DNA from: Sphaerospermopsis sp. SIO1G1
Lineage (GTDB): Bacteria > Cyanobacteriota > Cyanobacteriia > Cyanobacteriales > Nostocaceae
Reading direction: 5' to 3'
Assembly: GCA_010672785.1 (NCBI GenBank)
Contig: JAAHFX010000005.1
Location: forward strand, 283,634 to 347,633
DNA length: 64,000 bases
The notes under the pieces are model-generated. The model was not told where the DNA came from. It saw nothing but the letters and a program-made list of their open reading frames with translations, and searched no databases. Positions 10,701 to 19,275 of the stretch are shown piece after piece (the stretch's first letter is position 1; each line of letters opens with the position of its first letter). A program made the position numbers and the translations under genes.

Positions 10701-11327
10701 AATTTCTGTCCCTACTAACATTGTTCCCATACTTTCCATTGTGATGGAAACCATGAGAGGTCTTCTTTCCCCTTTTTTGGCAAAAACTTCCTCAATTGCA
10801 TTTAATGCTGCTTTAATTTGCAGAACATCTTGGCAAGTTTCCACTAGGAATAAATCTACACCACCATCAAATAAACCTTCTGCTTGTTCAACAAAAGAAT
10901 TTTTCATGGTGTCATATCCAATATGTCCCAAGGTGGGAAGTTTGGTTGTTGGCCCCATTGAACCAGCAACAAAGCGGGGTTTTTCTGGTGTAGAAAATTC
11001 TGCTGTTACACTTTTAGCGAGTTCTGCTGCGGCTTTAGTGAGATAATAAGCCTGGTCTTGTAAATCATATTCTGCTAAAACAATGGAAGCAGAACCAAAG
11101 GTATCAGTTTCAATCACATCTGCACCCGCAGCGAGAAAGTCACGGTGAACCTTAGCTACTGATTCGGGGTTAGTGTGAACTAAATATTCATTACAACCTT
11201 CATATTCTGGCCCACCGAAGTCTTCCGCTGTCAGGTTTTGAGCTTGCAGGTTTGTTCCCATTGCACCGTCAAAAACGACGACGGGACGTTCTGGACTATT
11301 GATGTGTTCAAGAAAAGAAACTGTCAT
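7791..11327 (-). CDS. metH: cobalamin-dependent methionine synthase
   Basis: MetH transfers the methyl group of methyltetrahydrofolate through cobalamin to homocysteine, giving methionine. The 1178-residue protein has all four modules. The homocysteine domain (residues 1-310) has zinc ligands Cys228, Cys294 and Cys295. The pterin-binding domain covers about 335-610. The cobalamin domain contains DVHDIGKN, with His738 as the cobalt ligand. The C-terminal part (from about 930) is the adenosylmethionine reactivation domain. An acidic, Glu/Lys-rich linker at about 865-920 joins the last two. The gene stands alone. I saw no cobalamin or SAM riboswitch in the roughly 200 bases before it. Confidence 0.97.
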   Translation of the reverse strand: MTVSFLEHINSPERPVVVFDGAMGTNLQAQNLTAEDFGGPEYEGCNEYLVHTNPESVAKVHRDFLAAGADVIETDTFGSASIVLAEYDLQDQAYYLTKAAAELAKSVTAEFSTPEKPRFVAGSMGPTTKLPTLGHIGYDTMKNSFVEQAEGLFDGGVDLFLVETCQDVLQIKAALNAIEEVFAKKGERRPLMVSITMESMGTMLVGTEIAAALTILEPYSIDILGLNCATGPDLMKPHIKYLSEHSPFIVSCIPNAGLPENVGGQAHYKLTPVELRMALHHFVEDLGVQVIGGCCGTRPGHIQQLAEIAKELKPKVRQPTLEPAAASIYITQNYEQDNSFLIVGERLNASGSKKCRNLLNAEDWDGLVSMAKSQVKEGAHILDVNVDYVGRDGVRDMHELVSRIVNNVTLPLMLDSTEWEKMEAGLKMAGGKCLLNSTNYEDGEPRFFKVLELAKQYGAGVVIGTIDEDGMARTADKKFEIAQRAYRQAVEYGIAPTEIFFDTLALPVSTGIEEDRENGKATIESIRRIRENLPGCHIMLGVSNISFGLSPATRMVLNSMFLHEAMQAGMDGAIVSANKILPLSKIEEKHQEVCRDLIYDRRKFENGICVYDPLGELTTLFAGVKAKRNEGIDENLPIEERLKRHIIDGERLGLEKQLTAALEQYPPLDIINTYLLDGMKVVGELFGSGQMQLPFVLQSAETMKAAVAYLEPFMEQSEGADDSGKGKFVIATVKGDVHDIGKNLVDIILSNNGYKVINLGIKQPVENIIQAYEEHKPDCIAMSGLLVKSTAFMKENLEVFNEKGITVPVILGGAALTPKFVNQDCQNTYNGQVIYGKDAFADLHFMDKLMPAKSGDNWDDLQGFLDEIGSEESSNGNGHKPTDEGTEKEKISDEPKEIDTRRSEAVAVDIERPTPPFWGTRFLKPEDFSLEELFWYLDLQALIAGQWQFRKPKDQSKEEYQAFLQEKVYPILEGWKKRVIAENLLHPQVIYGYFPCQSEGNTLHIYDPENHSEIVASFEFPRQRSGRRYCIADFFAPKDSGVMDVFPMQAVTVGEIATEFAQKLFAGNEYTDYLYFHGMAVQVAEALAEWTHATIRRELGFGDSEPDNIRDMLAQRYQGSRYSFGYPACPNIMDQHTQLQLLGTDRMNMYMDESEQLYPEQSTTAIMAYHSVAKYFTA

Positions 11328-12557
11328 ATTTTTTTCTGGTAGTTAACGACAATGGTGATGATATGTGACTAATTGATCATTTTCCAGGATTTTGTTCGGT
11401 TATGTAGATTTTCCAGAAAACAAAGTGTGGAAAAAATCAATTACAGTAAGTTGTCTACTGACGAACTGATATTTTTAGGAGTATTTATTTAGTGACTCTA
11501 ATGATCTAATATACTATATTTTTGCGTGTTATCTTGGCTTTTACGGTATATTTGCATCTTAGGTTTGAGCAGCTTTTATTTAAAAGCTAACTAACTATTA
11601 GAAATGAATAATTCAGTTTGAAAAAGGGAACAGGGAACGGGGAACAGGGAACAGGGTAAAAAGGAAAATTGTATCATAAAATCCAAAGTCTGTGGCTTGT
11701 GTTTTATGTATATCAAGCCTGCCGGTTTTTTTTGAGATTGATTTTGCATATTAGGTACTGAATGAAGAGACATTCATTTATGTTGTAAATAATACTTGCA
11801 AAATACTATAATAATATGGTTTTACTTACAAGGAATCAATATGTGCTGATAGCGATAATATTAATTACTTGTAGATGGAAATATAGCTTTTCCCAGTTTA
11901 ATGGAGTACGCATCAATTTTTTCTGTTCTCTGTTACTTAAAATTAAAGAATTTTGTACTTCATACTAATTCTGTTAAGAATTACGCATTTTAACGAAAGG
12001 TTAGTTAGGTTTGGAGATTGCTTTCTTACATTGCAATGACGGTATTTTAAGTAGGTTTTTTGTAAGTTCTATCTGTATAAAAATGCGCCAAATTTATCAA
12101 GGAATTAACCGCAGAGGTGCAGATATCGCAGAGGGAGAAAATACGAGTTGTCAAATTACTATGAAGTTGATTTTGCTCTACTATTCACTTTAGGACTCCT
12201 AATTTTTGAACAGAACCCAGTATATATGTAATGTCAATTCTTCTTCTCTGTTCCCTGTTCCCTATTCCCTGTTCCCTAGTTAATCAGATTTATGTGTAGA
12301 TCACGGAATCGTGAATTAAAAAAGATACAAATAATAAATATATATAGGGTCAAGATATTTGGCCCCAGTTCCAATAGATAATTTAAGGGAGTGAATAAAT
12401 TATTCGCATTTTTGTGACATTTGATATTGAATTTAAGTTCAATATTTTTTATAAGACATTTATAGTATCAACAGAATTAATTATATTTATGATATTCTGT
12501 GATTAAGCCGATAATCTATACACATAACATCTTTATTTTCTACTACCTATTTATATT
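11328..12557. other. long gene-poor region with repeats
   Basis: No gene is supported in these 1.2 kb. Visible items are GGGAACA units at about 11625-11656, a MITE-like copy at 11976-12070, an ACCGCAGAGGTGCAGATATC piece near 12108, and TTCCCTG units at 12248-12283. The frames of about 60 codons found here have no family features. Confidence 0.55.
11976..12070 (+). repeat. MITE-like element family A, copy 1
   Basis: This copy carries the family core: TTACGCATTTTAACGAAA, GAGATTGCTT, a TTGCAATGAC block and GTAGGTTTTT, and ends in GTAAGTTCT. The outer ends are partly degenerate. Other copies are at 18126, 19175, 34636, 46203, 49082 and 53744. Confidence 0.7.
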
Positions 12558-13475
12558 ATGCGATTTAGAGATTGGGCTACTAGAGTAATGCTGATATTTT
12601 GGATGTTCGCAACTTTGATATTGGTTCTTATATTTGGATCATCTGACAAAGTCCAAAATAATGCTCAGATATCATCTCCACAACCTGGGACGGTGAATCA
12701 ATATCCACAGGCTTTTTTGCGTACAGATGTGGACAAAAAAGGGCAAGAAGTTAATAGTTCACCAAGTACTGATAGTTTAAACCAAACACCTAAATCAATA
12801 TCTCCTCAACCCAAGGCTAAAAAACCCAAGCCTAAAACCAAACAAACTGTAAAATATACTACTACTACGGCTTTTTCCTTATACCAACCTCAGTTAGCTT
12901 CTGCTACTATAGATTCTAGTAATTACGGTGAAAGACACACTCATGATGTGAATGGTGTACTGTTGCAAAATAAACCAATTATAGTGTTGCACGAAACCAC
13001 TAATTCTGCTACCAGTGCCATTAATTTCTTTAGAAATCATCATACTAATGATAATAACCAGGCTAGTTATCATACTTTAATTGCTTTAGATGGCACAGTT
13101 ATTTATTTATTATCACCTGATAAACGAGCTTATGGTGCCGGAAATTCCATTTTTAAAGGTCCAAATGGTGTGGAAACTGTGAAAACTAATCCCAATTTAC
13201 CGCCATCTGTGAACAATTTTGCCTATCATGTTTCCTTAGAAACTCCTCCTGATGCTTGGGGTAAAAGTAATATTCAAGGACATAGCGGTTATACTGAAGC
13301 TCAATATGATTCTTTAGCTTGGTTAATTGCTCAAAGTCAAGTTCCTGATAATAGAATTACTACCCACCGTGATGTGGATGTTGCTAATGGGAAAGTTGAT
13401 CCTTTGAGTTTTGATTTTGATAAGTTTTTGAATAAACTGCATTCTTTTCGGGTGTTAAAGTCTTGGAATAATTAA
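12558..13475 (+). CDS. N-acetylmuramoyl-L-alanine amidase / peptidoglycan recognition protein
   Basis: The 305-residue protein has one N-terminal membrane anchor (residues about 11-31) and a Pro/Lys-rich linker. An amidase-2 domain starts at about residue 120. Likely zinc ligands are the His in IIVLHETT, the His in FAYHVSLET and the His in THRDVD. Such enzymes cut the amide bond between muramic acid and the stem peptide in the cell wall. The amidase-like domain looks complete. It lies next to and converges on the lanthipeptide HlyD gene; a functional link is not shown. It may serve wall remodelling or recycling. Confidence 0.85.
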   Translation: MRFRDWATRVMLIFWMFATLILVLIFGSSDKVQNNAQISSPQPGTVNQYPQAFLRTDVDKKGQEVNSSPSTDSLNQTPKSISPQPKAKKPKPKTKQTVKYTTTTAFSLYQPQLASATIDSSNYGERHTHDVNGVLLQNKPIIVLHETTNSATSAINFFRNHHTNDNNQASYHTLIALDGTVIYLLSPDKRAYGAGNSIFKGPNGVETVKTNPNLPPSVNNFAYHVSLETPPDAWGKSNIQGHSGYTEAQYDSLAWLIAQSQVPDNRITTHRDVDVANGKVDPLSFDFDKFLNKLHSFRVLKSWNN

Positions 13476-13602
13476 GGGTTTACTGAAAAGGTAATTTGTG
13501 GAGACTAGGAAAAAGGGAACGGTTGTAGAGAGTGGGATAGGAATGATTTTTCCAGCAAACTCTAAGTGGAGTATGTCAAACTAATTTAGTGTAAAAACTT
13601 GA

Positions 13603-15096
13603 TTATAAGTTTGTCAGTAATCTGGTTTTTCTCAAAATCAATCTTAATACACTCTCCTCCTCAGCAATAATATCTGCAACTACCTCCATTCCTGGTTGCA
13701 GAGGATATTGTTGTAAATCTTTCTGTAAAAATAGCTTTTCTGGTTCAATTGTTACCTCATAATAACTTTCTGCGGTGATGTTATCTTGAGGTAAAATTGC
13801 ATCTGCGGTAATAGACCTAACTGCACCGTTCAAAATACCATAATCTGGATAAGGGTAACTAGAGAATCTCATTTTTACCTTTCCTTGTTGGCAGTCTAAT
13901 ACTTTTTTGGTATCACAAACAAAAACTTTACTAATATCAGCAGCAGTGACACGAGCTTTAATTACTAATGGGGTATCACTAGGAGAAATTTGGGCGATCG
14001 CACTACCGGAATTTACTACTTGTCCAGAATTTCGTAATTCTAATTTTAAAATATTACCTGTTGCAGTGGCATGAATTACAGTTTTTTGGATGCGTATAAC
14101 AACTTTTTTAACTTCTTTTTGAGTATTATTGATCTGATCTTGAATTTCAATTTGACGTTGAACTAAATTTTCTTTTTCTTGTTGTAATCGAGCTAAATTT
14201 GTTTTCCCATTTGCACGTTCAGTAGCTACTTTTTCTTCAGCAATAGAAATGACTGCATTACTGGGATTTAAAAATGCAGCAAATTTTTCACTTCTAGCAA
14301 TTGCTGAAGTCACAGCTTCCTGTTTTTGTTGAACAACTTTTTTTTGACTTGCTAATATAGCTTTTTGAGATTCTACAACCTGCTCTTGTTGTGTTGCTGC
14401 TAGTGTTACTTCTTCTAATTGATTTTGAGAAATTGAACCTGATTTAGCTATATCTTCATAACGCAACTTTTTAACTATTGCAGCTTTTAACCCTACTTCC
14501 GCACTTTCTAAATTAGCCTGAATTGATTGCAAAACTAATTTTTCTTTGAGTAGTTCATTTTCCGCAATCTTGATATTTGCTTGTGCTTCTTCCCATTCAC
14601 TACTAACAGCTATTTTGTTATCTTGATAGTTTCTTTGTGTCTGATCCAGTTCAGCTAAAGCAGATGCAATCAGGCGTTGATTTCTTTCTGTTTCCGTAGT
14701 AATTTGTTTCTTTAAAGCTTGAATTTGAGCTTCTAATTGTCTAAGTTGTAGTTGATATTTCTGAATATTTCCTTGCAGTTGTTGTTTTTGGTTTTGTAAT
14801 TGGGTATCATCAAGGGTTGCTAAAATATCACCTTTTTCAACTAATTGATTTTCTTGAACGGAGATTTTTTTTACCGTTCCTTCTCTTGCAGTTTGTACTA
14901 TTCGCACTTCACCTGTAGGACGAACAATAGCAGATGATTTGACAGTTTGTTGGTATTTTGTGAAAGCAGAAATAGTTACAGCAGCACCAACAACTCCTAC
15001 TAAAAATAATCCTCCTAATCTTGTGAAAATACCAATATTAGGTAGGTATTCATCGGATTTTACTGTTGGTAAAAAAATGGGTATCGGTTCATTCAT
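13603..15096 (-). CDS. HlyD-family periplasmic adaptor for peptide export
   Basis: This 497-residue membrane fusion protein has an N-terminal membrane segment at about residues 27-45. A biotinyl-lipoyl-like half (GTVKKISVQENQLVEKGDIL) and a long Gln/Glu-rich coiled coil (about 105-335) follow. The second lipoyl half and a beta-barrel are C-terminal. Adaptors of this type couple an inner-membrane ABC exporter to a TolC-like channel. Together with the peptidase-containing exporter at 15796-17940 and the precursor between them, it very likely carries the processed lanthipeptide. No TolC homologue lies in the window. Confidence 0.9.
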   Translation of the reverse strand: MNEPIPIFLPTVKSDEYLPNIGIFTRLGGLFLVGVVGAAVTISAFTKYQQTVKSSAIVRPTGEVRIVQTAREGTVKKISVQENQLVEKGDILATLDDTQLQNQKQQLQGNIQKYQLQLRQLEAQIQALKKQITTETERNQRLIASALAELDQTQRNYQDNKIAVSSEWEEAQANIKIAENELLKEKLVLQSIQANLESAEVGLKAAIVKKLRYEDIAKSGSISQNQLEEVTLAATQQEQVVESQKAILASQKKVVQQKQEAVTSAIARSEKFAAFLNPSNAVISIAEEKVATERANGKTNLARLQQEKENLVQRQIEIQDQINNTQKEVKKVVIRIQKTVIHATATGNILKLELRNSGQVVNSGSAIAQISPSDTPLVIKARVTAADISKVFVCDTKKVLDCQQGKVKMRFSSYPYPDYGILNGAVRSITADAILPQDNITAESYYEVTIEPEKLFLQKDLQQYPLQPGMEVVADIIAEEESVLRLILRKTRLLTNL

Positions 15097-15284
15097 TATG
15101 AATACAATGAAATTTGAGAGTCAGAGTACAATGATTTCAGGATATAAGTTTTAATTGAGATTTTGTATCTTGTTTATCTGCGATTTGTTGTAGATAATAT
15201 ATTTCTCATCACTGATATTTTCTATCTTATGTAGAGTGTAGAGAAAAATTATTATAAGAATAATATTTAATTTTTGGTAGATAC

Positions 15285-15363
15285 ATAGGATGCGTTAGCG
15301 TTAGTGTAACGCATCACTATCAAGGGTTTAGTGCGTTACGTATTTCATCCTAACACACCCTAC
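15285..15363. repeat. MITE-like element family B (79 bp), copy 1
   Basis: Exactly 79 bp long, like the copies at 25425 and 25551. The ends ATAGGATGCGT and AACACACCCTAC are imperfect inverted repeats. Internally there is a palindromic GCGTTAGCGTTAGTGTAACG segment. This copy lies between the lanthipeptide precursor and the HlyD gene, where it could end or modulate the precursor transcript. Confidence 0.8.
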
Positions 15364-15366
15364 AAT

Positions 15367-15606
15367 CTAACCTACGCTGAAGTCGTCAATACCAATGGTT
15401 TCAATACCAATGGGTTTACAAGTTGGAAGTAGTGTGTGGAAAGGATCTCCACAAGTTGTACAACCACCAGAAACAGAAGACATATCTTCATCATCTAGTT
15501 CTACTAAACCTGCTGGGTTTACAGGTAATTGTTCTTGTTGTTCTGCACTCAAACTCTGACGATATTCTTCGTCTTTCCACGCACGAATGATATCTACGTT
15601 AGACAT
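15367..15606 (-). CDS. class II lanthipeptide precursor (mersacidin/lichenicidin-type leader)
   Basis: A 79-residue peptide. The leader (residues 1-48) begins MSNVDIIRAWKDEEYRQSLS and continues with LPVNPAG and an acidic ELDDEDMSSV, as in mersacidin/lichenicidin-type precursors. It ends in a double-glycine site, SGG (46-48). The predicted 31-residue core starts CTTC and has Cys at 49, 52 and 63, with Thr at 50, 51, 58, 62 and 70 and Ser77. Up to three (methyl)lanthionine rings are therefore possible. Core Cys1-Thr2 recalls the mersacidin first ring. The neighbours supply the LanM enzyme, a C39-protease exporter and an adaptor. GAGGT lies about ten bases before the ATG. A Fur-type promoter lies upstream. 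Confidence 0.92.
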   Translation of the reverse strand: MSNVDIIRAWKDEEYRQSLSAEQQEQLPVNPAGLVELDDEDMSSVSGGCTTCGDPFHTLLPTCKPIGIETIGIDDFSVG

Positions 15607-15634
15607 ATTTTTTACCTCACTAAAAAACCATACA

Positions 15635-15663
15635 TCCTGTACAGGAAATAGTTAATATTTCCT
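15635..15663 (-). promoter_or_regulatory. two overlapping inverted repeats in the precursor 5' leader
   Basis: A perfect 12-bp palindrome TCCTGTACAGGA (635-646) shares AGGA with a perfect 8-bp stem AGGAAATA/TATTTCCT (643-663, loop GTTAA). The two hairpins exclude each other and lie 30-57 bases before the start codon, inside the predicted mRNA leader. They may be an attenuator, an RNA-stability element or an operator; this is inference. Confidence 0.5.
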
Positions 15664-15710
15664 ATAAGTTGCATTGATTAAAGTATGATTGTTGACTTTA
15701 CAGGCAACGT

Positions 15711-15743
15711 TAGGATGATAATCATTCTCATGCTAAAAGTCAA
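15711..15743 (-). promoter_or_regulatory. Fur-box promoter of the lanthipeptide precursor
   Basis: On the minus strand TTGACT (743-738) stands 17 bases from TATCAT (720-715). GAGAATGATTATCATCCTA (729-711) matches the classical 19-bp Fur box at 14 of 19 positions and covers the spacer and the -10. Bound Fur would occlude the promoter, so the gene should be off when iron is plentiful. The predicted transcript start is about 100 bases before the ATG. Confidence 0.7.
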
Positions 15744-15795
15744 GTATTAGACCGTATAATTTTGTAATCCTGAATTTTCTCTATGTTTAATGATT

Positions 15796-17940
15796 TTAAG
15801 GAATCAAAAAGTCTAAATGCTCACCTGGAATATCTAGTAGTTCTGCGGAAGTTCCTTGTAATTTTAATTTCCCTGCATCTAATAATACAATCCAATCTGC
15901 ACGTTTAATGACTTGAGGACGATGACTAATTAAAATAGTAGTTTTTCCCTGACGATAAGTGAGTAATTGATCTAAAACTAAACTTTCACTTATGGGGTCT
16001 AAACCGGCGGTAGATTCATCTAAAATCAAGAGGGGAGGATTAGTAACCATACCTCTAGCTATAGCTAATCTTTGTTTTTGTCCACCGGAAAGATTTGCAC
16101 CAAATTCACCTAAAATAGTTTGATATTTTTCAGGTAATTTACTAATAAAAGTATCTGCATCTGCAACTTGACAAGCGGTGACTATTTCCTCAAAAGTCAC
16201 GTGAGGAGAACCAAGAGAGAGGTTATCTAAAATAGAACGACTCCAAAAATGTGCATCTTGAGGAACTAAGACTATTTGTTGACGTAAGCAACTAGGATCA
16301 ATATCTGATAAGTTGTAGTCATGAATGCGAATATTCCCAGACTGAGGATAATATAAACTGGCAATTAATTTTGCTAAGGTACTTTTACCACATCCGGATT
16401 TACCAATAATTGCAATTACTTTTCCACCAGGTAAACCAAGGGAAAAATCTTTTAATAAATTAACTCTTCCTGAATGATGGAAGTTAATATCTGTACAAAT
16501 AATATCCGCATTTTCAGGAATATTCACCACAGGTTTTTGTATAAATTGTGAAAATTCAGGAGTTGAGTTAATGACTTCGTTTAATCTTTCCGTTGCAGCT
16601 TTAGCACGAGTAAATTCTGTCAAGAAGCGAACACAAGTATTTACGAAGGTAAGAATATTTGTATTTAAACTATTAAAAGCTAATAATTGACCGATAGAAA
16701 TTTCCTGATTAATGACTAAAATACTACCATACCAAAGTAGAATAATTCCCCCAGCAGTGGATACCCAACCCGAAAAAACTGTATTGGTTAAAACGATTTG
16801 GACAGTGCGAAACATTAAATTTGATTGTCTTCCATAACGAGCTTGAAATTCTGGCCATAATTCTGGTGCAGCGTTGGTAGTTTTGACAACTAATGCACCT
16901 TTAAATGTTTCTACTAACACACCTTGATTTTCTGCAACTACCCCTAAAACTGTGCGGATTTTTTGTTGTAATCTGGGGAAAGATATGACGGTGGAAAGAG
17001 TCATGAACATGGCAATCAATATTGATGCTAAAGTTAATTGAGGACTGTAAAATAACATCAATATCAAGGAAGTCATAGCAATTAATAATTGACTGGGTAA
17101 AGTTATTCCTACTTGAGAAACTAATTGATTAATAGTTTGAATATCTCTTAATCTACTAACTACTTCACCACTGCGACGAGATTCATAATAAGATAGTGGT
17201 AATTGTAAAATATTACTGGCAAATTCCCAAACTAAATCTAATTCCAAGCGATGAGCAAAATGGGAGACTAAATTACCTTGTACCCATTGTAAACCACTAC
17301 TAATTAAACTCATGGTTAATATTCCCAGAGCAATACCTGTAAGTAATTGGGTATCTCCACGTATTAAAACATCGTCGGTGAGAATTTGAATTAAAAAAGG
17401 TAATAACAGGGAAAGTAAACCAACAACAAAATTTATTAGTAAAGCTTCTGCAAGAACAAAGCGATAGTTAACCAGACGCTGGATAAGTTTTTTAAAACCT
17501 CCTACTAGTTCTCTATCATCTGATTGTGATGAAAAATCTGGACGGGGTTCTAATAGCAACATGACGCTATTTTTCCAACCAGTTAATAAAGATTCTTTAG
17601 TTAAATATCTAACTCCCACTAAGGGATCTGCTACAATATATTTTTTCTGTTTCTTTCCATATAAAACTGTCCAATGATTTCCTTTCCAATGGATAATTGC
17701 TGGAAGGGGAATTTGTTGTTTATCTACTAATTCTAAAGTTGCTTTTACACCACGTGCATTAAATCCTAATACTTGCGCTCCTTGTTTAAGATTTAGTAAT
17801 GTCGTTCCTAATTGTCCTGTTCCTGTAGCTGCACGTACGCGGTTGATTGTGAATATTTGTCCATAAAATTTAGATATGGTTGCTAAACAAGCAGGACCAC
17901 AATCCTCTTCGTTATGTTGTAGGACTATTGGGTATTTCAT
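15796..17940 (-). CDS. peptidase-containing ABC exporter (C39 bacteriocin processing)
   Basis: A 714-residue ABC exporter. Residues 1-130 form a C39 cysteine peptidase with Gln8, catalytic Cys14 (in DCGPAC), His89 and Asp105, all present. It should cut the precursor after the double glycine. A membrane domain (about 155-440) and an ATPase follow: Walker A GKSGCGKST (513-521), signature LSGG (617-620), Walker B LLILDE and a SHR switch. The gene is full length. It lies 189 bases upstream of the precursor and reads in the same direction, so it may feed into it, although the precursor has its own promoter. Its own start region shows no Fur box. Confidence 0.95.
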   Translation of the reverse strand: MKYPIVLQHNEEDCGPACLATISKFYGQIFTINRVRAATGTGQLGTTLLNLKQGAQVLGFNARGVKATLELVDKQQIPLPAIIHWKGNHWTVLYGKKQKKYIVADPLVGVRYLTKESLLTGWKNSVMLLLEPRPDFSSQSDDRELVGGFKKLIQRLVNYRFVLAEALLINFVVGLLSLLLPFLIQILTDDVLIRGDTQLLTGIALGILTMSLISSGLQWVQGNLVSHFAHRLELDLVWEFASNILQLPLSYYESRRSGEVVSRLRDIQTINQLVSQVGITLPSQLLIAMTSLILMLFYSPQLTLASILIAMFMTLSTVISFPRLQQKIRTVLGVVAENQGVLVETFKGALVVKTTNAAPELWPEFQARYGRQSNLMFRTVQIVLTNTVFSGWVSTAGGIILLWYGSILVINQEISIGQLLAFNSLNTNILTFVNTCVRFLTEFTRAKAATERLNEVINSTPEFSQFIQKPVVNIPENADIICTDINFHHSGRVNLLKDFSLGLPGGKVIAIIGKSGCGKSTLAKLIASLYYPQSGNIRIHDYNLSDIDPSCLRQQIVLVPQDAHFWSRSILDNLSLGSPHVTFEEIVTACQVADADTFISKLPEKYQTILGEFGANLSGGQKQRLAIARGMVTNPPLLILDESTAGLDPISESLVLDQLLTYRQGKTTILISHRPQVIKRADWIVLLDAGKLKLQGTSAELLDIPGEHLDFLIP

Positions 17941-18125
17941 GAGATTATTTAAAAATAGTAAGATGCAATGATTTAGATAACTTTTAATGTCAGAGTTTAG
18001 GATACAGGGTTTAATACTTGGGTTTCAATTATTATGTAGGTTGGGTTAAGGAACGCAACCCAATATTTAGGGTTATTATTTGGATTTCAATTTGTTGAAC
18101 TCAAGCTATGAAGATCTTCATAATT

Positions 18126-18216
18126 AGGACTTACGCATTTTCAGGAAACGTCGGGTTTTGAGATTGCTTCCTTTGGTCGCAATGACAGTATTTGAAGTGG
18201 GTTTTGTGTCAGTCCT
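18126..18216 (+). repeat. MITE-like element family A, copy 2
   Basis: 91 bp long. It begins AGGACTTACGCATTTT and ends with GTGTCAGTCCT. It contains GAAACGTCGGG, GAGATTGCTTCC and GTCGCAATGACAGTATTT. It is one of the better-preserved copies. Confidence 0.8.
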
Positions 18217-18231
18217 CATAATAATAAAATA

Positions 18232-18326
18232 TGTAGGTTGCTTACATGAATAAAACCAGATATTGAGAAAGGTGTGTTGGGTTTAACTTTGTACCCTACA
18301 GGAAGCAAGCTACAACCTAACCTACA
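18232..18326. repeat. element with TGTAGGTT terminal inverted repeats
   Basis: TGTAGGTT (232-239) and AACCTACA (319-326) bound a 95-bp stretch; inner parts (TTGCTTAC, GTAGCTTGC) also pair loosely. It is probably another MITE-like unit, adjoining the family A copy. Confidence 0.5.
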
Positions 18327-18331
18327 AACTC

Positions 18332-18775
18332 TCAGAGGATGTTTGGATTAACAGCTATAATTCCCTCAGAGGCATAACGGATAAAATCATCTGTATTGAA
18401 TGTTAAAATATACGTTATATTATTAGCCTTCATTGTTGCAGCAAGACGCGCATCATGTACCTGAACACCGGATACATTAAATTTAACAACTAATCTACGC
18501 CACTCTGGATAAACTGTAGGTAAATCAGATAATAATGGGAAAACCCGTTCAATTAATCTTAACTGTTTATCTGCATCTTTGGGTTTTAAACCAAATCCAT
18601 TTTTTGTAGCTGGCCTTGTAGAAACATTCCAAAATTCAGCACAATTTTGGGGAGTAATTAACAATACATTCCCATTCTTTCTCAGTTTTCTGACTGCATT
18701 TCTAATCACGGGATTTAATGGATCACTTCGTTGCACAAGACGTAGTAAAATATTGGTATCTACTAAATATTCCAT
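18332..18775 (-). CDS. PIN-domain toxin, VapC-like
   Basis: A 147-residue PIN-fold protein with the four acidic positions of the family: Asp6 (in LVDTN), Glu47 (AEFW), Asp108 (VHDARLAA) and Asp129 (FNTDDF). PIN toxins are metal-dependent ribonucleases that usually cut tRNA or rRNA. It lies nine bases behind a short antitoxin-like gene. The pair sits between the lanthipeptide exporter and lanM, flanked on both sides by MITE-like repeats, so it is probably a later insertion rather than part of the pathway. Confidence 0.88.
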   Translation of the reverse strand: MEYLVDTNILLRLVQRSDPLNPVIRNAVRKLRKNGNVLLITPQNCAEFWNVSTRPATKNGFGLKPKDADKQLRLIERVFPLLSDLPTVYPEWRRLVVKFNVSGVQVHDARLAATMKANNITYILTFNTDDFIRYASEGIIAVNPNIL

Positions 18776-18784
18776 TTTCTCTTT

Positions 18785-19072
18785 TTAATAATGATCTTCA
18801 TAAATACTTTCACGACTAACCGCATAATTAGATAAAACAGGTGAGTTTCCATCAACAAACACTGCAAAATCATCAGCTAATTGATCTAGGGTAGTTTCAA
18901 ATTCTTGATCACTTAATATCAAATATTCTAAACTTCCTTTATTTTTTCGTCCAGCTTCTTGAATAATTAACTGTTGTAAATATTCACTGACTGAATTATA
19001 ACCACCTTCTGTAATTTGTTGATCAATAAAACTTTTCAGTGATTCAGGTAGACTGATATTAATGTTAGTCAT
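18785..19072 (-). CDS. ribbon-helix-helix antitoxin of the PIN pair
   Basis: This 95-residue protein opens with NINISLPESLKSFIDQQI and continues GGYNSVSEYLQQLI. This is a ParD/CopG-type ribbon-helix-helix DNA-binding domain (residues 1-45). The acidic C-terminal half (DQEFETTLDQLADD) would bind the toxin. A ParD-like antitoxin with a PIN toxin is a mixed pairing also met elsewhere. It should repress its own operon. Confidence 0.85.
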   Translation of the reverse strand: MTNINISLPESLKSFIDQQITEGGYNSVSEYLQQLIIQEAGRKNKGSLEYLILSDQEFETTLDQLADDFAVFVDGNSPVLSNYAVSRESIYEDHY

Positions 19073-19174
19073 GTGTTTAATTTAGGTGTAACTAGATTAC
19101 TATTATAGTAACAAAAAAATCCGCTGTTTAGTTAATTTCAAACTTCCTCAATATCTAAATTGATGTATTAAGAT

Positions 19175-19265
19175 AGAACTTACACATTTTAACGAAACGT
19201 GGGGTTTTAAGATTGCTTCTTTTCGTCGCGATGACAGTATTGGAAGTATATTTTATGTAAGTGCT
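19175..19265 (+). repeat. MITE-like element family A, copy 3
   Basis: 91 bp, more diverged: AGAACTTACACATTTTAACG at the left, AAGATTGCTTC and GATGACAGTATT inside, and TATGTAAGTGCT at the right. It ends ten bases before the lanM stop codon and so lies just downstream of lanM. Confidence 0.7.
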
Positions 19266-19275
19266 GTTAAGATAA

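Larger units (their letters stand above)
17941..18331. other. repeat-filled gap between exporter and toxin gene
   Basis: No gene is seen. The stretch holds a GTAGGTTGGGTTAAGGAACG palindrome-type repeat near 18036 (similar to 30698), a family A MITE-like copy (18126-18216), and a third element with TGTAGGTT ends (18232-18326). Confidence 0.7.

Noticed and set aside
11328..11560. Possible cobalamin or SAM riboswitch before metH
   Set aside because: I found no conserved cobalamin-box or SAM-type core sequence by eye; a covariance-model search would decide.
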